From Streptomyces sp. RPT161 (GTDB lineage Bacteria > Actinomycetota > Actinomycetes > Streptomycetales > Streptomycetaceae): a DNA stretch of 64,000 bases. Made by a program: the position numbers and the translations under genes. Position 1 is the first letter of the stretch. Each line of letters begins with the position of its first letter. Location: NCBI RefSeq assembly GCF_027533845.1, contig NZ_JAPZVN010000006.1, forward strand, positions 124,001 through 188,000, read 5' to 3'. Positions 1 through 8,699 of this stretch are shown one piece after another. The notes beneath the pieces were generated by a model. That model was not told the origin of the DNA, ran no database searches, and worked only from the letters and a program-made list of their open reading frames with translations.

Positions 1-283
1 GGCCCCGGCAGCGGTCTCCGTCGTGGGCTTCGTGACGGCCCGGTGGGCGCCGGAGCGGCTCCGAATCCTCTTCGGCACAGCGATGCCTGTGGAAACACTG
101 GCAGCGCCCGGCGTCCTCCGGCCCCACGAAACTCGCCTGTACGCGGAGCACGTTGTTCTCCGTGACGCGGGCCGCCACATCTGGCGCAGGAGGGCAGTTG
201 CCTACGCGTCACACCCCCCGCCCTACCAGCCCCACCCACACGCCGAGACGAAACCCGAGATCGATCCCGACCTCACACAGTGT
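1..283. other. Left edge, possible 3' end of a truncated gene
   Basis: No gene can be assigned firmly. The plus-strand frame that opens at about position 23 reads as plausible protein up to about position 230 (for example GFVTARWAPERLRILFGT) and then continues only as a shadow of the minus-strand DUF2267 gene. It may be the end of a gene that starts to the left of the window. I do not recognise a family. Confidence 0.2.
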
Positions 284-745
284 CTAGGCCGCCTGGCGCT
301 GCTGCCGGGGCCGGAGTTCGGGCCGTCCGAACAGGAGGGCGTAGCCCTCGGGGAGTTGCTCGAGGATGCGGTCCAGCAGGTCCGGTCCGATCAGTTGGGC
401 GAGGACGCAGAAGACGGTCCCGGTGTTCCACCGGGCGACCGCGGGCGTGGTGCCGGACCGCCGCGCCAGGTCCTTGACGAAGCCCCAGCCGCTCAACTGC
501 TCGGTGGCGGGGGCCTGTCCGGTGAGTGCCAACGCGGCCTCCAGCGGCAACTGCGCGGCCAGTGCGACCCGTTCTTCGCCGGTGAGCTGGCGGCCGAGCA
601 GGGCGAGGACCTGGAGAACAACCTCCTGTGCCTGTTCCCGGGTGGGGTAGGCGCCTTCGTACCGGACCTTCGCCAGCAGGGCCTCGAAGGTCTCCGCGGT
701 GTCGGGACAGTCCGGGTGGCGCTGGTCGATCATGACGGGTGGCAT
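284..745 (-). CDS. DUF2267 domain protein (third gene of the hsp18 cluster)
   Basis: This encodes 153 residues with the repeated helical pattern of DUF2267, including an arginine-rich helix after LLGRQLTGEERVALAAQLP and the closing LPEGYALLFGRP. The neighbouring gene ends in the matching LPVGYDLLFGRP, so the two are paralogues. DUF2267 proteins have no established biochemical role. The start at 745 is preceded by AAAGG; an ATG four codons later (733) is also possible. The gene lies downstream of hsp18 and a second DUF2267 gene on the same strand, suggesting a heat-inducible operon. A perfect 15-bp hairpin lies in the gap before it. Confidence 0.8.
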   Translation of the reverse strand: MPPVMIDQRHPDCPDTAETFEALLAKVRYEGAYPTREQAQEVVLQVLALLGRQLTGEERVALAAQLPLEAALALTGQAPATEQLSGWGFVKDLARRSGTTPAVARWNTGTVFCVLAQLIGPDLLDRILEQLPEGYALLFGRPELRPRQQRQAA

Positions 746-772
746 GCCTTTCGTTTCCACATGGTGCCCGCC

Positions 773-805
773 GACCGCGCCGCGCCGCACCGGCGCGGCG
801 CGGTC
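773..805. repeat. Perfect 15-bp hairpin between the two DUF2267 genes
   Basis: The arms GACCGCGCCGCGCCG (773-787) and CGGCGCGGCGCGGTC (791-805) are perfectly complementary with a CAC loop. No T-run follows on the minus strand. It could be a processing or partial termination structure that sets the ratio of the last gene of the operon. That role is inference. Confidence 0.6.
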
Positions 806-861
806 GACGGCTGGCGGGCTGGGATGGGTGGGGACGCCGGCGGTGTGCGGCGTGGACTGGC

Positions 862-1260
862 TCAGGCCGATGAGGGGCGGCCGAACAGCAGGTCGTAGCC
901 GACCGGCAGTTGGAGTAGCAGCCGCCGGGTGAGATCTTCGCCAGCCGCCTCGGCCACCACGCTGAGCACCGCGCCGACATCCCACTTGGCGGTCTCCTCG
1001 GTGGCCCCCTCGATCCAGGCCGCAGTGGCCCGGACGAACCGTTCGGGGGCCAGCGGTTCGGCCGCGGGCAGGGGGTTGAGCAGGATCATGGCGAAGGTCT
1101 CGGGCAGCCGGGCCGCGAGTGCGGACCGCTCCTGGCCGACCACGTGCGCGCCGAGCAGGGCGAGCACCACTCGGGCGGCGCGTTCGGCCTCCTGCCGGGT
1201 GTCGTACTCGCCGCGTTCCCGGATGCGCTCCAGGAACTCCTCCGAACGGATGGCCACCAT
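862..1260 (-). CDS. DUF2267 domain protein (second gene of the hsp18 cluster)
   Basis: This encodes about 132 residues of the DUF2267 type, starting MVAIRSEEFLERIRERGEYD and ending LPVGYDLLFGRPSSA. The ATG at 1260 is chosen because AGGAGG lies seven bases upstream; a GTG two codons earlier (1266) sits too close to it. The gene follows hsp18 by about 100 bp on the same strand and precedes a second, longer DUF2267 gene. Coupling of small heat-shock proteins with DUF2267 genes hints at a stress role, but none is established. Confidence 0.82.
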   Translation of the reverse strand: MVAIRSEEFLERIRERGEYDTRQEAERAARVVLALLGAHVVGQERSALAARLPETFAMILLNPLPAAEPLAPERFVRATAAWIEGATEETAKWDVGAVLSVVAEAAGEDLTRRLLLQLPVGYDLLFGRPSSA

Positions 1261-1358
1261 GGTCACCCCTCCTGCGCAGGTCGGGGAGCGGACGGCGGGG
1301 GGCGGGAGTGCCGGGGGACGCCCGCCTCCACCGCTGCTGCGGAACGGAACGCGGCGGG

Positions 1359-1793
1359 TCAGCCGCTGATCTGCTTGCGCTCCGACGCACCGCCGATGGA
1401 GATCTTGCGGGGCTTGGCGCGCTCCGCGATCGGGATGCGCAGGGTCAGCACCCCTGCGTCGTAGTCGGCCTCGATGTGCTCGGTGTCGAGGGTGTCGGCG
1501 AGCATCAGCTGGCGGGAGAAGACCCCCAGCGGCCGCTCGGACAGCTCCATCTGGACGTTCTCGCTCTTGGTCGTCGGCCGACGCTCGGCCTTGACGGTCA
1601 GCATGTTCCGCTCGACGTCGATGTCGATGGCGTCGGTGGTGACTCCGGGGAGGTCCAGAGCGATCACATACACGTCGCCTTCGCGGTAGGCGTCCATCGG
1701 CATCGGGGACGGCCGGGACCAGGTGCCGGACGTGCCAAGGAGCTGCTGGGTCAGGCGGTCAAGCTCGCGGAACGGGTCGGTGCGCATCAACAT
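1359..1793 (-). CDS. hsp18: Small heat-shock protein HSP18 (Hsp20/alpha-crystallin family)
   Basis: This is a 144-residue ATP-independent holdase chaperone. The protein begins [20 protein letters not shown], followed by the alpha-crystallin domain (about residues 38-130) with the usual [19 protein letters not shown] and [11 protein letters not shown] strands, then a short tail. The start at 1793 follows GGAGGTG with good spacing; the open frame extends further upstream but without a ribosome site. Length matches HSP18 of Streptomyces albus (about 143 residues). The divergent rheA and the RheA operator at 1863-1881 imply repression at normal temperature and induction by heat. Two DUF2267 genes follow on the same strand. 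Confidence 0.93.
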   Translation of the reverse strand: MLMRTDPFRELDRLTQQLLGTSGTWSRPSPMPMDAYREGDVYVIALDLPGVTTDAIDIDVERNMLTVKAERRPTTKSENVQMELSERPLGVFSRQLMLADTLDTEHIEADYDAGVLTLRIPIAERAKPRKISIGGASERKQISG

Positions 1794-1853
1794 CGCGGGA
1801 CACCTCCAATGAGACGGGCAGTAACTGCTGCCAATGCGCTGTACCTGTCTTCT

Positions 1854-1883
1854 CTTGTAACATGTCATCGAAGCGATGACAAG
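1854..1883. promoter_or_regulatory. RheA operator and divergent hsp18/rheA promoters
   Basis: The inverted repeat TGTCATC-N5-GATGACA occupies 1863-1881 and is identical to the operator described for RheA upstream of hsp18 in S. albus. Symmetric promoter-like boxes surround it: on the minus strand TTGTCA (1882-1877), 17 bp, TACAAG (1859-1854); on the plus strand TTGTAA (1855-1860), 17 bp, GACAAG (1878-1883). A bound repressor would cover both promoters, consistent with autoregulation. Promoter boxes are inferred; the operator match is direct. Confidence 0.88.
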
Positions 1884-1923
1884 CAAGGTGTCGTCGGAAC
1901 GACGACGAGAGGAAGGAGTTGCG

Positions 1924-2586
1924 GTGACATCAGCCGACGAGCAGCCCCAGCGCCTGACCCCGGCGTCCTACCTCGCGGCGGAGGCGGCCCTGCGCGCCAT
2001 CGAAGAAGCGGTGCGCGCCGCCCGCACTGCCCCGCCGGGCGAGCCGGCCACCGCACCGCCCGGCCCGGAGCAGGCGCTCGCCGTCCTCCTGCTGCTGCGG
2101 GACGTCCGGCACCAGCTCGCCGACTGGGAACCGGGCCTGATCGAGGCGGCCCGCGCGGCGGGCGCCAGCTGGGCGGACCTGGCCGGCCCCCTGGGTGTCG
2201 CCAGCCGCCAGGCCGCCGAGCGGCGCTATCTGCGAATTCGCCCCGGCACCGCGGGCAGTACGGGCGAGCAGCGAGTCAAGGCCACCCGCGACCGCCGTGC
2301 CGCCGACCGCACAGTCACCGCCTGGGCCCGGGGCAAGGCCGGCGAGCTTCGCCAGCTCGCCGGCCAAATCGCCGCCCTACCCGACCTCCCGGACGCTGCC
2401 CTGCCCTCCGTCCGCCGACTCGCCCGTGCCCTCGCGGACGACGACGCCGCCCTGCTGCTCGTCCCGCTGACCGACACCGAGCCGCACCTGCGCGACAGCC
2501 ACCCGGGACTGGCTGCCCGGATCGAGCACCTCACCCACCACACGGACCGGCTCCGCCACCGCAGCAACACCACTCGCCGCGCCTAG
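1924..2586 (+). CDS. rheA: HSP18 transcriptional repressor RheA
   Basis: This encodes 220 residues. The GTG at 1924 is chosen because GGAAGGAG lies about seven bases upstream; an upstream ATG at 1876 falls inside the operator. The centre holds a helix-turn-helix-like stretch ([21 protein letters not shown], given here only as residues about 88-108), followed by charged helices. It is transcribed away from hsp18 across a perfect RheA operator, the arrangement known in S. albus, where RheA is a thermosensing repressor. Identification rests on this context plus protein size and helix-turn-helix; homology should be confirmed by alignment. Confidence 0.82.
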   Translation: MTSADEQPQRLTPASYLAAEAALRAIEEAVRAARTAPPGEPATAPPGPEQALAVLLLLRDVRHQLADWEPGLIEAARAAGASWADLAGPLGVASRQAAERRYLRIRPGTAGSTGEQRVKATRDRRAADRTVTAWARGKAGELRQLAGQIAALPDLPDAALPSVRRLARALADDDAALLLVPLTDTEPHLRDSHPGLAARIEHLTHHTDRLRHRSNTTRRA

Positions 2587-2872
2587 ACATGACCAGCGAA
2601 CCACCACAGCCTCGCGAGGCACATGCAACTCAATAACTTCTGAACTTCACAAACCAGACGTTCTCTGAAAACAACGTCAGCCAACCGGGCAAACCTTGCA
2701 TGCGGCAGGATCACTGCATGGAGCTAATGTCAACGATTTTCCAAGGCTGACGGGGCGTAACGGCCCGTACTGTGGCTCGGGAGCTGGACGGATTGCGTGA
2801 ACGCCCCGTCCTTTTGCTCTTTCCCATTGACGTGCCACGCCGGCCACCGCCCTCACGAAGAGAGCTCGCCTG
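2587..2872. promoter_or_regulatory. Leader of the 2-MIB operon with stem-loops
   Basis: This 286-bp gap contains two inverted repeats. GACGTT-N10-AACGTC lies at 2657-2678. A longer-range stem, GACGGGGCG (2749-2757) with CGCCCCGTC (2802-2810), is followed by CCTTTT. The second could terminate rheA transcription or form a leader structure about 60 bp upstream of the encapsulin start. The operon promoter is presumably here, but no convincing -35/-10 pair is visible. Confidence 0.45.
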
Positions 2873-4285
2873 ATGACCGTTGATATCAGCCCGCAAACAC
2901 AGCCAGAGTCGCCTCAGCAGTCCAGCCTGAGCACGGCGGCTGCTCGCAACCTTGCCACTACGACCAAGTCCGCCCCGCAGATGCAGGAGATCACCTCTCG
3001 CTGGTTGCTGCGGATGCTCCCCTGGGTAGAGACCAAAGGTGGCACCTACCGGGTGAACCGTCGGCTGAGCTACACCGTCGGCGACGGGCGCATCGACTTC
3101 ATCCAGGACGGCGGCGAGGTCCGGGTCATCCCCCGCGAACTCGGCGAGCTGGCCTTGCTGCGCGGCTTCGAGGACGTGGAGGTGCTGTCTGCGATCGCCG
3201 ACCGGTGCGTCCAGCACGACTTCCGCGCCGGTGAAACGCTGGTCGAGCGCGGTACACCCGCTGAGCAGATCCACCTCATTGCCCATGGCCGGATCACTCA
3301 GACCGCTGTCGGCAAGTACGGCGACGACGTCACCGTCGCGGTGCTTGCAGACGGCGACCGGTTTGGTGAGAACGCCCTGTTGGACGCGGACGCCCAGTGG
3401 GACTACACCGCCACCGCCGTAACCGCCGGCACCCTGCTCACGCTGTCCCGCGCCGACTTCGCCGCCGTGATGTCCGCGGCGCCGAGCCTCCAGACCCACA
3501 TCCAGCAGTTCAGCTCGCTGCCCCTCCAGAGGCAGAACCGTCACGGGGAGGCCGAGATCGCACTGTCGGCCGGCCACAGCGGCGAGCCCGAGCTGCCGGG
3601 CACGTTCGTCGACTACGAACTGAAACCACGCGAGTACGAACTCTCCGTCGCGCAGACCGTTCTGCGGGTCCACACCAGGGTCGCCGACCTCTACAACGAG
3701 CCCATGCACCAGACCAAGGAGCAGCTCAGGCTCACCATCGAGGCGCTACGGGAGCGCCAGGAGCACGAGTTGATCAACAACCGGGAGTTCGGTCTGCTCC
3801 ACAACGCCGACTTCAGGCAGCGCATCCAGCCGCACTCCGGTCCCCCCACCCCGGACGACCTCGACGAACTGCTTTGCCGCCGCCGCGGCTCCAAACTCTT
3901 CCTCGCCCACCCCAGGACGATCGCGGCGATCGGGCGTGAGTTGAACTCTCGCGGGCTCTACCCGAATCACGTCGACCTCGGCGGGCAGCAGGTTCCGGCC
4001 TGGCGGGGAGTCCCCATCCTGCCCTGCAACAAGATTCCCATCACCGACGGGAACACGAGCTCGATCATCGTCATGCGCACCGGAGAGGACAACCAGGGCG
4101 TCATCGGTCTGCACCAGACCGGTCTACCGGAGGAGTACGAACCCGGCCTGTCGGTGCGCTTCATGGGTATCGACGAAAAGGCAATCATCTCCTACCTCGT
4201 CAGCACCTACTTCTCCGCCGCCATCCTTGTGCCAGACGCGCTCGGTGTGTTGGAGAACGTACAGATCGCCCGCAGCCACGACTAA
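2873..4285 (+). CDS. Family 2B encapsulin shell protein with cyclic-nucleotide-binding domain
   Basis: This encodes 470 residues. An HK97-like shell fold is split by a cyclic-nucleotide-binding domain at about residues 95-205, with the cassette [10 protein letters not shown] (161-170). An N-terminal arm (1-40) precedes it and the rest of the shell domain (about 225-470) follows. Proteins of this type (EshA-like, family 2B encapsulins) self-assemble into nanocompartments and accompany 2-methylisoborneol synthase, which they encapsulate. The gene lies directly upstream of that synthase and the GPP methyltransferase, so it is the first gene of the 2-MIB operon. Ligand binding might gate the shell, but this is unproven. 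The start ATG has only a weak AGAGAG site upstream. Confidence 0.9.
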   Translation: MTVDISPQTQPESPQQSSLSTAAARNLATTTKSAPQMQEITSRWLLRMLPWVETKGGTYRVNRRLSYTVGDGRIDFIQDGGEVRVIPRELGELALLRGFEDVEVLSAIADRCVQHDFRAGETLVERGTPAEQIHLIAHGRITQTAVGKYGDDVTVAVLADGDRFGENALLDADAQWDYTATAVTAGTLLTLSRADFAAVMSAAPSLQTHIQQFSSLPLQRQNRHGEAEIALSAGHSGEPELPGTFVDYELKPREYELSVAQTVLRVHTRVADLYNEPMHQTKEQLRLTIEALRERQEHELINNREFGLLHNADFRQRIQPHSGPPTPDDLDELLCRRRGSKLFLAHPRTIAAIGRELNSRGLYPNHVDLGGQQVPAWRGVPILPCNKIPITDGNTSSIIVMRTGEDNQGVIGLHQTGLPEEYEPGLSVRFMGIDEKAIISYLVSTYFSAAILVPDALGVLENVQIARSHD

Positions 4286-4388
4286 AGGACCTGCCCTACC
4301 CGGCAGTTACGGCAGCCGAACCCTTTTGGGCCAGCCGAGCATGCCCGGGATCCGGAAGACAACCACCCACGCCACCCAGGAGCCATGG

Positions 4389-5672
4389 ATGCCCAACCCT
4401 GGGCCTTTTCCACCACAGTTGAGCCCATCCGCGGCTGCTCTCCACTTCGGGACGACGGCCCTGAGCGATGCAGCCGCCCGTGCCTGCGACGTCAAGGCCG
4501 CCGTAAGCGGCCCCCCTGTGTCTTCCGTGCCTGTCCCGCCGTCCGCCGATGTCCCAGCAGCCGAAGCAGAGACAGCGGACGCGGCTCTGGAACGGATCCT
4601 GCGGGGCCCAAGTGGCCTGGGTACGACGAGCCTGCACCTGGCACTGCGTGAGGAGCCCCCGGCGCTACCAGAGTCGCGGGCGGCTCCAGCCGAAGGCAAC
4701 CCGATCCCCGGCCTCTACTACCACCCGGTGGCGGAGCCCGACCCGGTGCGGGTGGAGGAGGTCAGCCGCAGGATCAAAGCCTGGGCGCTGGAAGAGGTCG
4801 ACCTGTACCCCGAGGAATGGGAGGAGCAGTTCGACGGTTTCTCTGTGGGGCGCTACATGGCCGCCTGCCATCCGGACGCTCCCAGCGTCGACCACCTGAT
4901 GCTCGCCACGCGCCTGATGGTCGCCGAAAACGCGGTGGACGACTGCTACTGCGAGGATCACGGAGGCTCGCCCATCGGCCTCGGGGGACGCCTTCTGCTG
5001 GCGCACACCGCCCTCGACCCCCTCCACACGACGAAGGAGTACCAGCCGCAGTGGGCGGAGTCGCTTCATTCGGATGCGCCTCGACGTGCCTACCGCTCCG
5101 CCATGGAGTACTTCCTCCAAGAGGCCAGCCCTTCCCAAGCCGACCGGTTCCGGCACGACATGGCCCGTCTGCACATGGGGTACCTCGCAGAAGCCGCCTG
5201 GGCCCAGACGGAGCATGTCCCCGAGGTGTGGGCGTATTTGGCGATGCGCCAGTTCAACAACTTCCGTCCCTGTCCCACCATCACCGACACGGTCGGCGGC
5301 TACGAACTGCCGGCGGACCTGCACGCTCAGCCCGCTATGCAGCGGGTCATCGCGCTCGCCGGGAACGCCACCACCATCGTGAACGACCTGTACTCGTACA
5401 CCAAGGAACTCGCCAGTCCCGGTCGGCACCTGAACCTTCCCGTGGTGATCGCCGAGCGTGAGGGCGTCTCCGACCGCGAGGCCTACCTGAAGGCGATCGA
5501 GGTCCACAACGACCTCATGCACGACTTCGAGGCCGAAGCCGCGGCCCTGGCCGCCGCCTGCCCCCTCCCGAACGTGCAGCGCTTCCTGCGGGGTGTGGCC
5601 GCTTGGGTCGACGGCAACCACTACTGGCACCAGACCAACACCTACCGCTACAGCCTTCCCGACTTCTGGTAA
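4389..5672 (+). CDS. 2-methylisoborneol synthase (class I terpene cyclase)
   Basis: This encodes about 427 residues. It cyclises 2-methylgeranyl diphosphate to 2-methylisoborneol, an earthy odorant. The metal-binding motif is DDCYCED (D184, D185) and the NSE triad is NDLYSYTKE (N332, S336, E340). Residues 1-110 are Pro/Ala-rich and look disordered, with a conserved-looking ILRGPSGLGTTSLHLAL segment that may be the encapsulin cargo-loading signal. The ATG at 4389 has AGGAG six bases upstream; an in-frame ATG at 4341 would add 16 residues, giving 443, nearer the family's roughly 440. The gene lies between the encapsulin shell and the GPP methyltransferase in one operon. Confidence 0.93.
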   Translation: MPNPGPFPPQLSPSAAALHFGTTALSDAAARACDVKAAVSGPPVSSVPVPPSADVPAAEAETADAALERILRGPSGLGTTSLHLALREEPPALPESRAAPAEGNPIPGLYYHPVAEPDPVRVEEVSRRIKAWALEEVDLYPEEWEEQFDGFSVGRYMAACHPDAPSVDHLMLATRLMVAENAVDDCYCEDHGGSPIGLGGRLLLAHTALDPLHTTKEYQPQWAESLHSDAPRRAYRSAMEYFLQEASPSQADRFRHDMARLHMGYLAEAAWAQTEHVPEVWAYLAMRQFNNFRPCPTITDTVGGYELPADLHAQPAMQRVIALAGNATTIVNDLYSYTKELASPGRHLNLPVVIAEREGVSDREAYLKAIEVHNDLMHDFEAEAAALAAACPLPNVQRFLRGVAAWVDGNHYWHQTNTYRYSLPDFW

Positions 5673-5689
5673 GAAGGATGGACTTATCT

Positions 5690-6586
5690 GTGACCAGCAC
5701 CGAGCTCGCCGCCACAGTCGCCACTTCCACCAGCAACTCCGCAGGCACCCCCGCCCCGGCGATCCCCTACCAGAAGGACATCGCTCGCTACTGGGACCAT
5801 GAGGCCAGGCCCGTGAACCTGCGTCTCGGCGATGTAGACGGCCTTTACCACCATCACTACGGTATCGGCGACGTCGACCACGCCGCCCTCGGCGACGCCG
5901 ACGACAGCGCATACGAGAAGAAGTTGATCGCCGAGCTCCACCGCCTGGAATCGGCGCAGGCCGAAGTCCTCCTGGACCACCTCGGCCCCATTGAGCGCGG
6001 AGACATGCTTGTTGACGCCGGCTGTGGTCGTGGCGGCTCGATGGTCATGGCCCACCAGCGCTTCGGGTGCAAGGTCCAGGGCGTCACCCTGTCGGCCAAG
6101 CAGGCCGACTTCGCCAACCAGCGCGCCCGCGAACTCAGCATCGACAACCACGTCCACGCCCGCGTCTGCAACATGCTCGGTATGCCTTTCGAGACCGGTC
6201 AGGCCGCCGCCTCGTGGAACAACGAGTCGAGCATGTACGTCGACCTGCACGACCTCTTCGCCGAGCACTCCCGCATCCTCGCGTTCGGCGGCCGCTACGT
6301 GACCATCACCGGCTGCTGGAACCCGCGCTACGGCCAGCCCTCGAAGTGGGTTTCCCAGATCAACGCGCACTTCGAGTGCAACATCCACTCGCGCCGAGAG
6401 TACCTGCGCGCCATGGCCGACAACCGTCTCGTGCCGCAGGCCGTCATCGACCTCACTCACGCGACTCTGCCCTACTGGAAGCTGCGGGCCACGTCCTCCC
6501 TAGTGACAGGCATTGAGGAGGCGTTCATCAATTCTTACCAGGACGGCTCCTTCCAGTACCTCCTGATCGCAGCAGACCGCATCTGA
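5690..6586 (+). CDS. Geranyl diphosphate 2-C-methyltransferase
   Basis: This encodes 298 residues. It transfers methyl from S-adenosylmethionine to C2 of geranyl diphosphate, making the 2-methyl-GPP substrate of the preceding cyclase. The SAM-binding motif is LVDAGCGRGGSM. Conserved stretches VNLRLGDVDGLYHHHYGIG and WNNESSMYVDLHDLF are typical of this enzyme. The GTG at 5690 is preferred: AAGAAGGA lies about 11 bases upstream and the resulting MTSTELAAT start resembles other GPP methyltransferases. The ATG at 5678 overlaps that ribosome site. It is the last gene of the 2-MIB operon, 17 bp after the cyclase. Confidence 0.94.
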   Translation: MTSTELAATVATSTSNSAGTPAPAIPYQKDIARYWDHEARPVNLRLGDVDGLYHHHYGIGDVDHAALGDADDSAYEKKLIAELHRLESAQAEVLLDHLGPIERGDMLVDAGCGRGGSMVMAHQRFGCKVQGVTLSAKQADFANQRARELSIDNHVHARVCNMLGMPFETGQAAASWNNESSMYVDLHDLFAEHSRILAFGGRYVTITGCWNPRYGQPSKWVSQINAHFECNIHSRREYLRAMADNRLVPQAVIDLTHATLPYWKLRATSSLVTGIEEAFINSYQDGSFQYLLIAADRI

Positions 6587-6711
6587 GTGGACGTTCGTTT
6601 GAGGCCACTTGGCCAGCTTGTGCGCTAGCGGCTCTGTCGGGGCAGGCTGTGGATGGGGGAGGCAGGTCTCGGCCGGGCGATGCTGTCCATCGCCCCCGCA
6701 GTCGCATGGGT

Positions 6712-7119
6712 TCATCGGTCGCGGTCCGAGACCGGCTCAGCTAGCGCTGCCCGCTCAGGAGGCGCCTGGAAGGGGTCGGCGAAGTACTGGGTCTCGTGCG
6801 TTACCAGATCGTCGGTGAACTCCATGACGCTCACCGTGTAGGTGGGCACGCCGTCGTAGGTGATCACGCACTCGCTCACCCAGAGGTCGCCACTGCCCCG
6901 AATCCGGAGGATGGTGAAGTGGCGTTCGGCCGGGTGCCCGCCGCGTTGCGCCTGGATCTTTGACCGGCCCCGGAAGCGCTCCCCGGACTGCGGGTAGTCC
7001 AGGACCGCGTCTGCAGCGTAGATAGCGTGCTCAGTGTCGATGTCCCCGCGGTCGGAGGCCTTCCAGTGCTGCTCCAGCCGGGCGCGGGTCCTGGCGTCAC
7101 GATCCACTGTCCCGTTCAC
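6712..7119 (-). CDS. SnoaL-like / NTF2-fold polyketide-cyclase-like protein
   Basis: This encodes 135 residues with the SnoaL-like cone-fold pattern: an N-terminal helix (RARLEQHWKASDRGDIDTEH), DAVLDYPQSGERFRGRSKI and a C-terminal sheet ending in YFADPFQ. Members are often small isomerases, hydratases or binding proteins; no substrate can be inferred. The GTG at 7119 is chosen because GAGGAGG lies five to six bases upstream. The open frame continues upstream for about 50 codons with plausible protein (ALQVIIDRNASDRLDV) back to a TAG, suggesting the gene sits next to the end of an older, decayed gene. It is convergent with the 2-MIB operon. Confidence 0.72.
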   Translation of the reverse strand: MNGTVDRDARTRARLEQHWKASDRGDIDTEHAIYAADAVLDYPQSGERFRGRSKIQAQRGGHPAERHFTILRIRGSGDLWVSECVITYDGVPTYTVSVMEFTDDLVTHETQYFADPFQAPPERAALAEPVSDRDR

Positions 7120-7629
7120 CTGGGCCTCCTCAGATCTCGCCCGACCGGCGTTCGGCCGCGCTGCTGGGTCCTCGTCCAGTTGGCCGAAGAACGTGCTGGG
7201 CTGGGGGTAGGCGGCCACGTCGAGCCGGTCCGAGGCGTTGCGGTCGATGATGACCTGGAGCGCGGTCCGGCAGTCATCGCCGACCTACCTACCCTCGGCG
7301 TCGGTGCGGCTCTCGATGAGGGGATCGAGCGCCTCACGAGTTGCCGAGGTCGTTGGCAAGGTACCGCTGCGGAGGGCGGAGCGCCGCTTGCGAACGACGT
7401 ACCAGGTGTCAGGTAACCCGTCGGTGCCTGGGTCCGAAGAGGCGCCGTTCGAACGGTGGTCTGTGGGTCTGGGCTGTGAAGTCCCGGGTCAGCGCGGCCT
7501 CGCTGCGGGAGTCCAGTTGCGCTTCCAGGCACTGCCGTGCGGTCGAGGCCCGTGCACACCGAGGCAGACGTGGCCGACCGGCTCGGCGACGACAGATCCG
7601 ACCACGATGGTCGAAGACGCGGCGGCCGT
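7120..7629. other. Gap with degenerate coding traces
   Basis: This stretch of about 510 bp has no convincing gene. On the minus strand at 7120-7275 the frame upstream of the SnoaL-like gene still reads as protein but is closed by TAG and has no usable start. The remainder (7280-7629) shows only long GC-rich shadow frames on both strands. It is probably a decayed gene end. Confidence 0.4.
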
Positions 7630-8565
7630 TCAGCCCGGAATCACCCAGCCCGGCGCCCAGGTACCGGCGGCGTCGTGGCCGACCGCTGTGGCGGCGAGGT
7701 GGGCGCGGAGGGTGGCCAGCGCTGGGTGGGGGTTGTCGCGGTGCCAGAGGAGCGAGTGCGGGTAGACGGGCGTCGGGTCGGTCACCGGGATGCGGCGCAG
7801 TCCGTGGTCGGCGGGCCAGACAAGGCGGGTGTGCTCGCCCATGAAGGTGGCCAGGGCCGGGGTGTCGGCGACGGTGTCGAGGAGCGCGTCGGAACCGAAG
7901 TTAGGGCCGGTCGCCTCGATGGTGAGGCCGAACTCGGCGACGAGGTCGTCGTAGTACGCGGCCCACTCGGTACCGGGGACGATGCCGGGCATCCAGATCC
8001 GATGCCCGGCGAGCTGAGCGACGGTCACCGACCGGGCGCCCGCCAGCGCGTGGGCGGGGCCGGTGAGGAGTTGGAGCGGCTCGTCGAGCACCCGGGCGGA
8101 CACGATGTCGTCGGGGAGGGGGCGGCCGGGCATGGCGACCGCGCGGAACGACGCGTCGATCTCGCCGGACCGGATGGCGGCGACGGCCGTCTCGACGTCG
8201 AACAGCATCACCACGTCGAGGTCGATCTCGGGGTGCGCGCGGTGGAAGCCGCGCATCAGGCCCGACGGCGCGACGCGCGAGGCGATCACGTCGACGCGCA
8301 GCGGACGGCGGCCGGTGCGCACGGACGCGACCGCGCGCTCGGCGACGCGCAGCAGCTCGCGCGCGTGGGGCAGGAACGCCTGCCCGTCGATGGTGAGCCC
8401 GGCGCCGCGCGCGGTGCGGGTGAACAGCCGCACGCCGAGGTTGCGCTCCAGCGCGGCGATGCGCTTGGAGACGGCCTGCTGGGTGACCGCCAGCTCGGCG
8501 GCGGCCTCCTGGAACTGCCCCGCGTCGGCTGCGGCGACGAACGTCCGGACGGTGTCGAGGTCCAT
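7630..8565 (-). CDS. LysR-family transcriptional regulator
   Basis: This encodes 311 residues. The N-terminal winged helix-turn-helix (about residues 1-60) contains AAAELAVTQQAVSKRIAALE, and a periplasmic-binding-protein-like effector domain follows (about 88-300). It begins MDLDTVRTFVAAADAGQFQE, the usual LysR start. It is divergent from an MFS exporter, and a perfect 10-bp-arm palindrome lies 14 bp upstream of its start. It therefore probably regulates itself and the exporter. The inducer is unknown. Confidence 0.92.
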   Translation of the reverse strand: MDLDTVRTFVAAADAGQFQEAAAELAVTQQAVSKRIAALERNLGVRLFTRTARGAGLTIDGQAFLPHARELLRVAERAVASVRTGRRPLRVDVIASRVAPSGLMRGFHRAHPEIDLDVVMLFDVETAVAAIRSGEIDASFRAVAMPGRPLPDDIVSARVLDEPLQLLTGPAHALAGARSVTVAQLAGHRIWMPGIVPGTEWAAYYDDLVAEFGLTIEATGPNFGSDALLDTVADTPALATFMGEHTRLVWPADHGLRRIPVTDPTPVYPHSLLWHRDNPHPALATLRAHLAATAVGHDAAGTWAPGWVIPG

Positions 8566-8578
8566 GCCGACACCCTAG

Positions 8579-8601
8579 GGACACAACCGTTGGTTGTGTC
8601 C
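8579..8601. promoter_or_regulatory. Palindromic operator between the LysR gene and the MFS gene
   Basis: The arms GGACACAACC (8579-8588) and GGTTGTGTCC (8592-8601) are perfect inverted repeats separated by GTT. The site lies 14 bp upstream of the LysR start, in the divergent region with the MFS exporter. It is the natural candidate binding site for this regulator. Confidence 0.75.
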
Positions 8602-8699
8602 AGGCGGCCCGGCGGTTGTTTGACCCCCGGGTATGTGCTCGCTTTGGATGCTTCCGATCGCGAATCGGTTGTGCGGGTGAGTGGCGAGGGGCGGCGGGC

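Noticed and set aside
23-898. 291-codon plus-strand open frame over the DUF2267 region
   Set aside because: From about 280 onwards it lies antisense to a well-supported DUF2267 gene with the expected family sequence; long antisense frames are normal at this GC content.
284-1390. 368-codon minus-strand frame as a single large gene
   Set aside because: Only its last 153 codons match DUF2267; the earlier part is out of frame with the second DUF2267 gene and with hsp18, which have ribosome sites.
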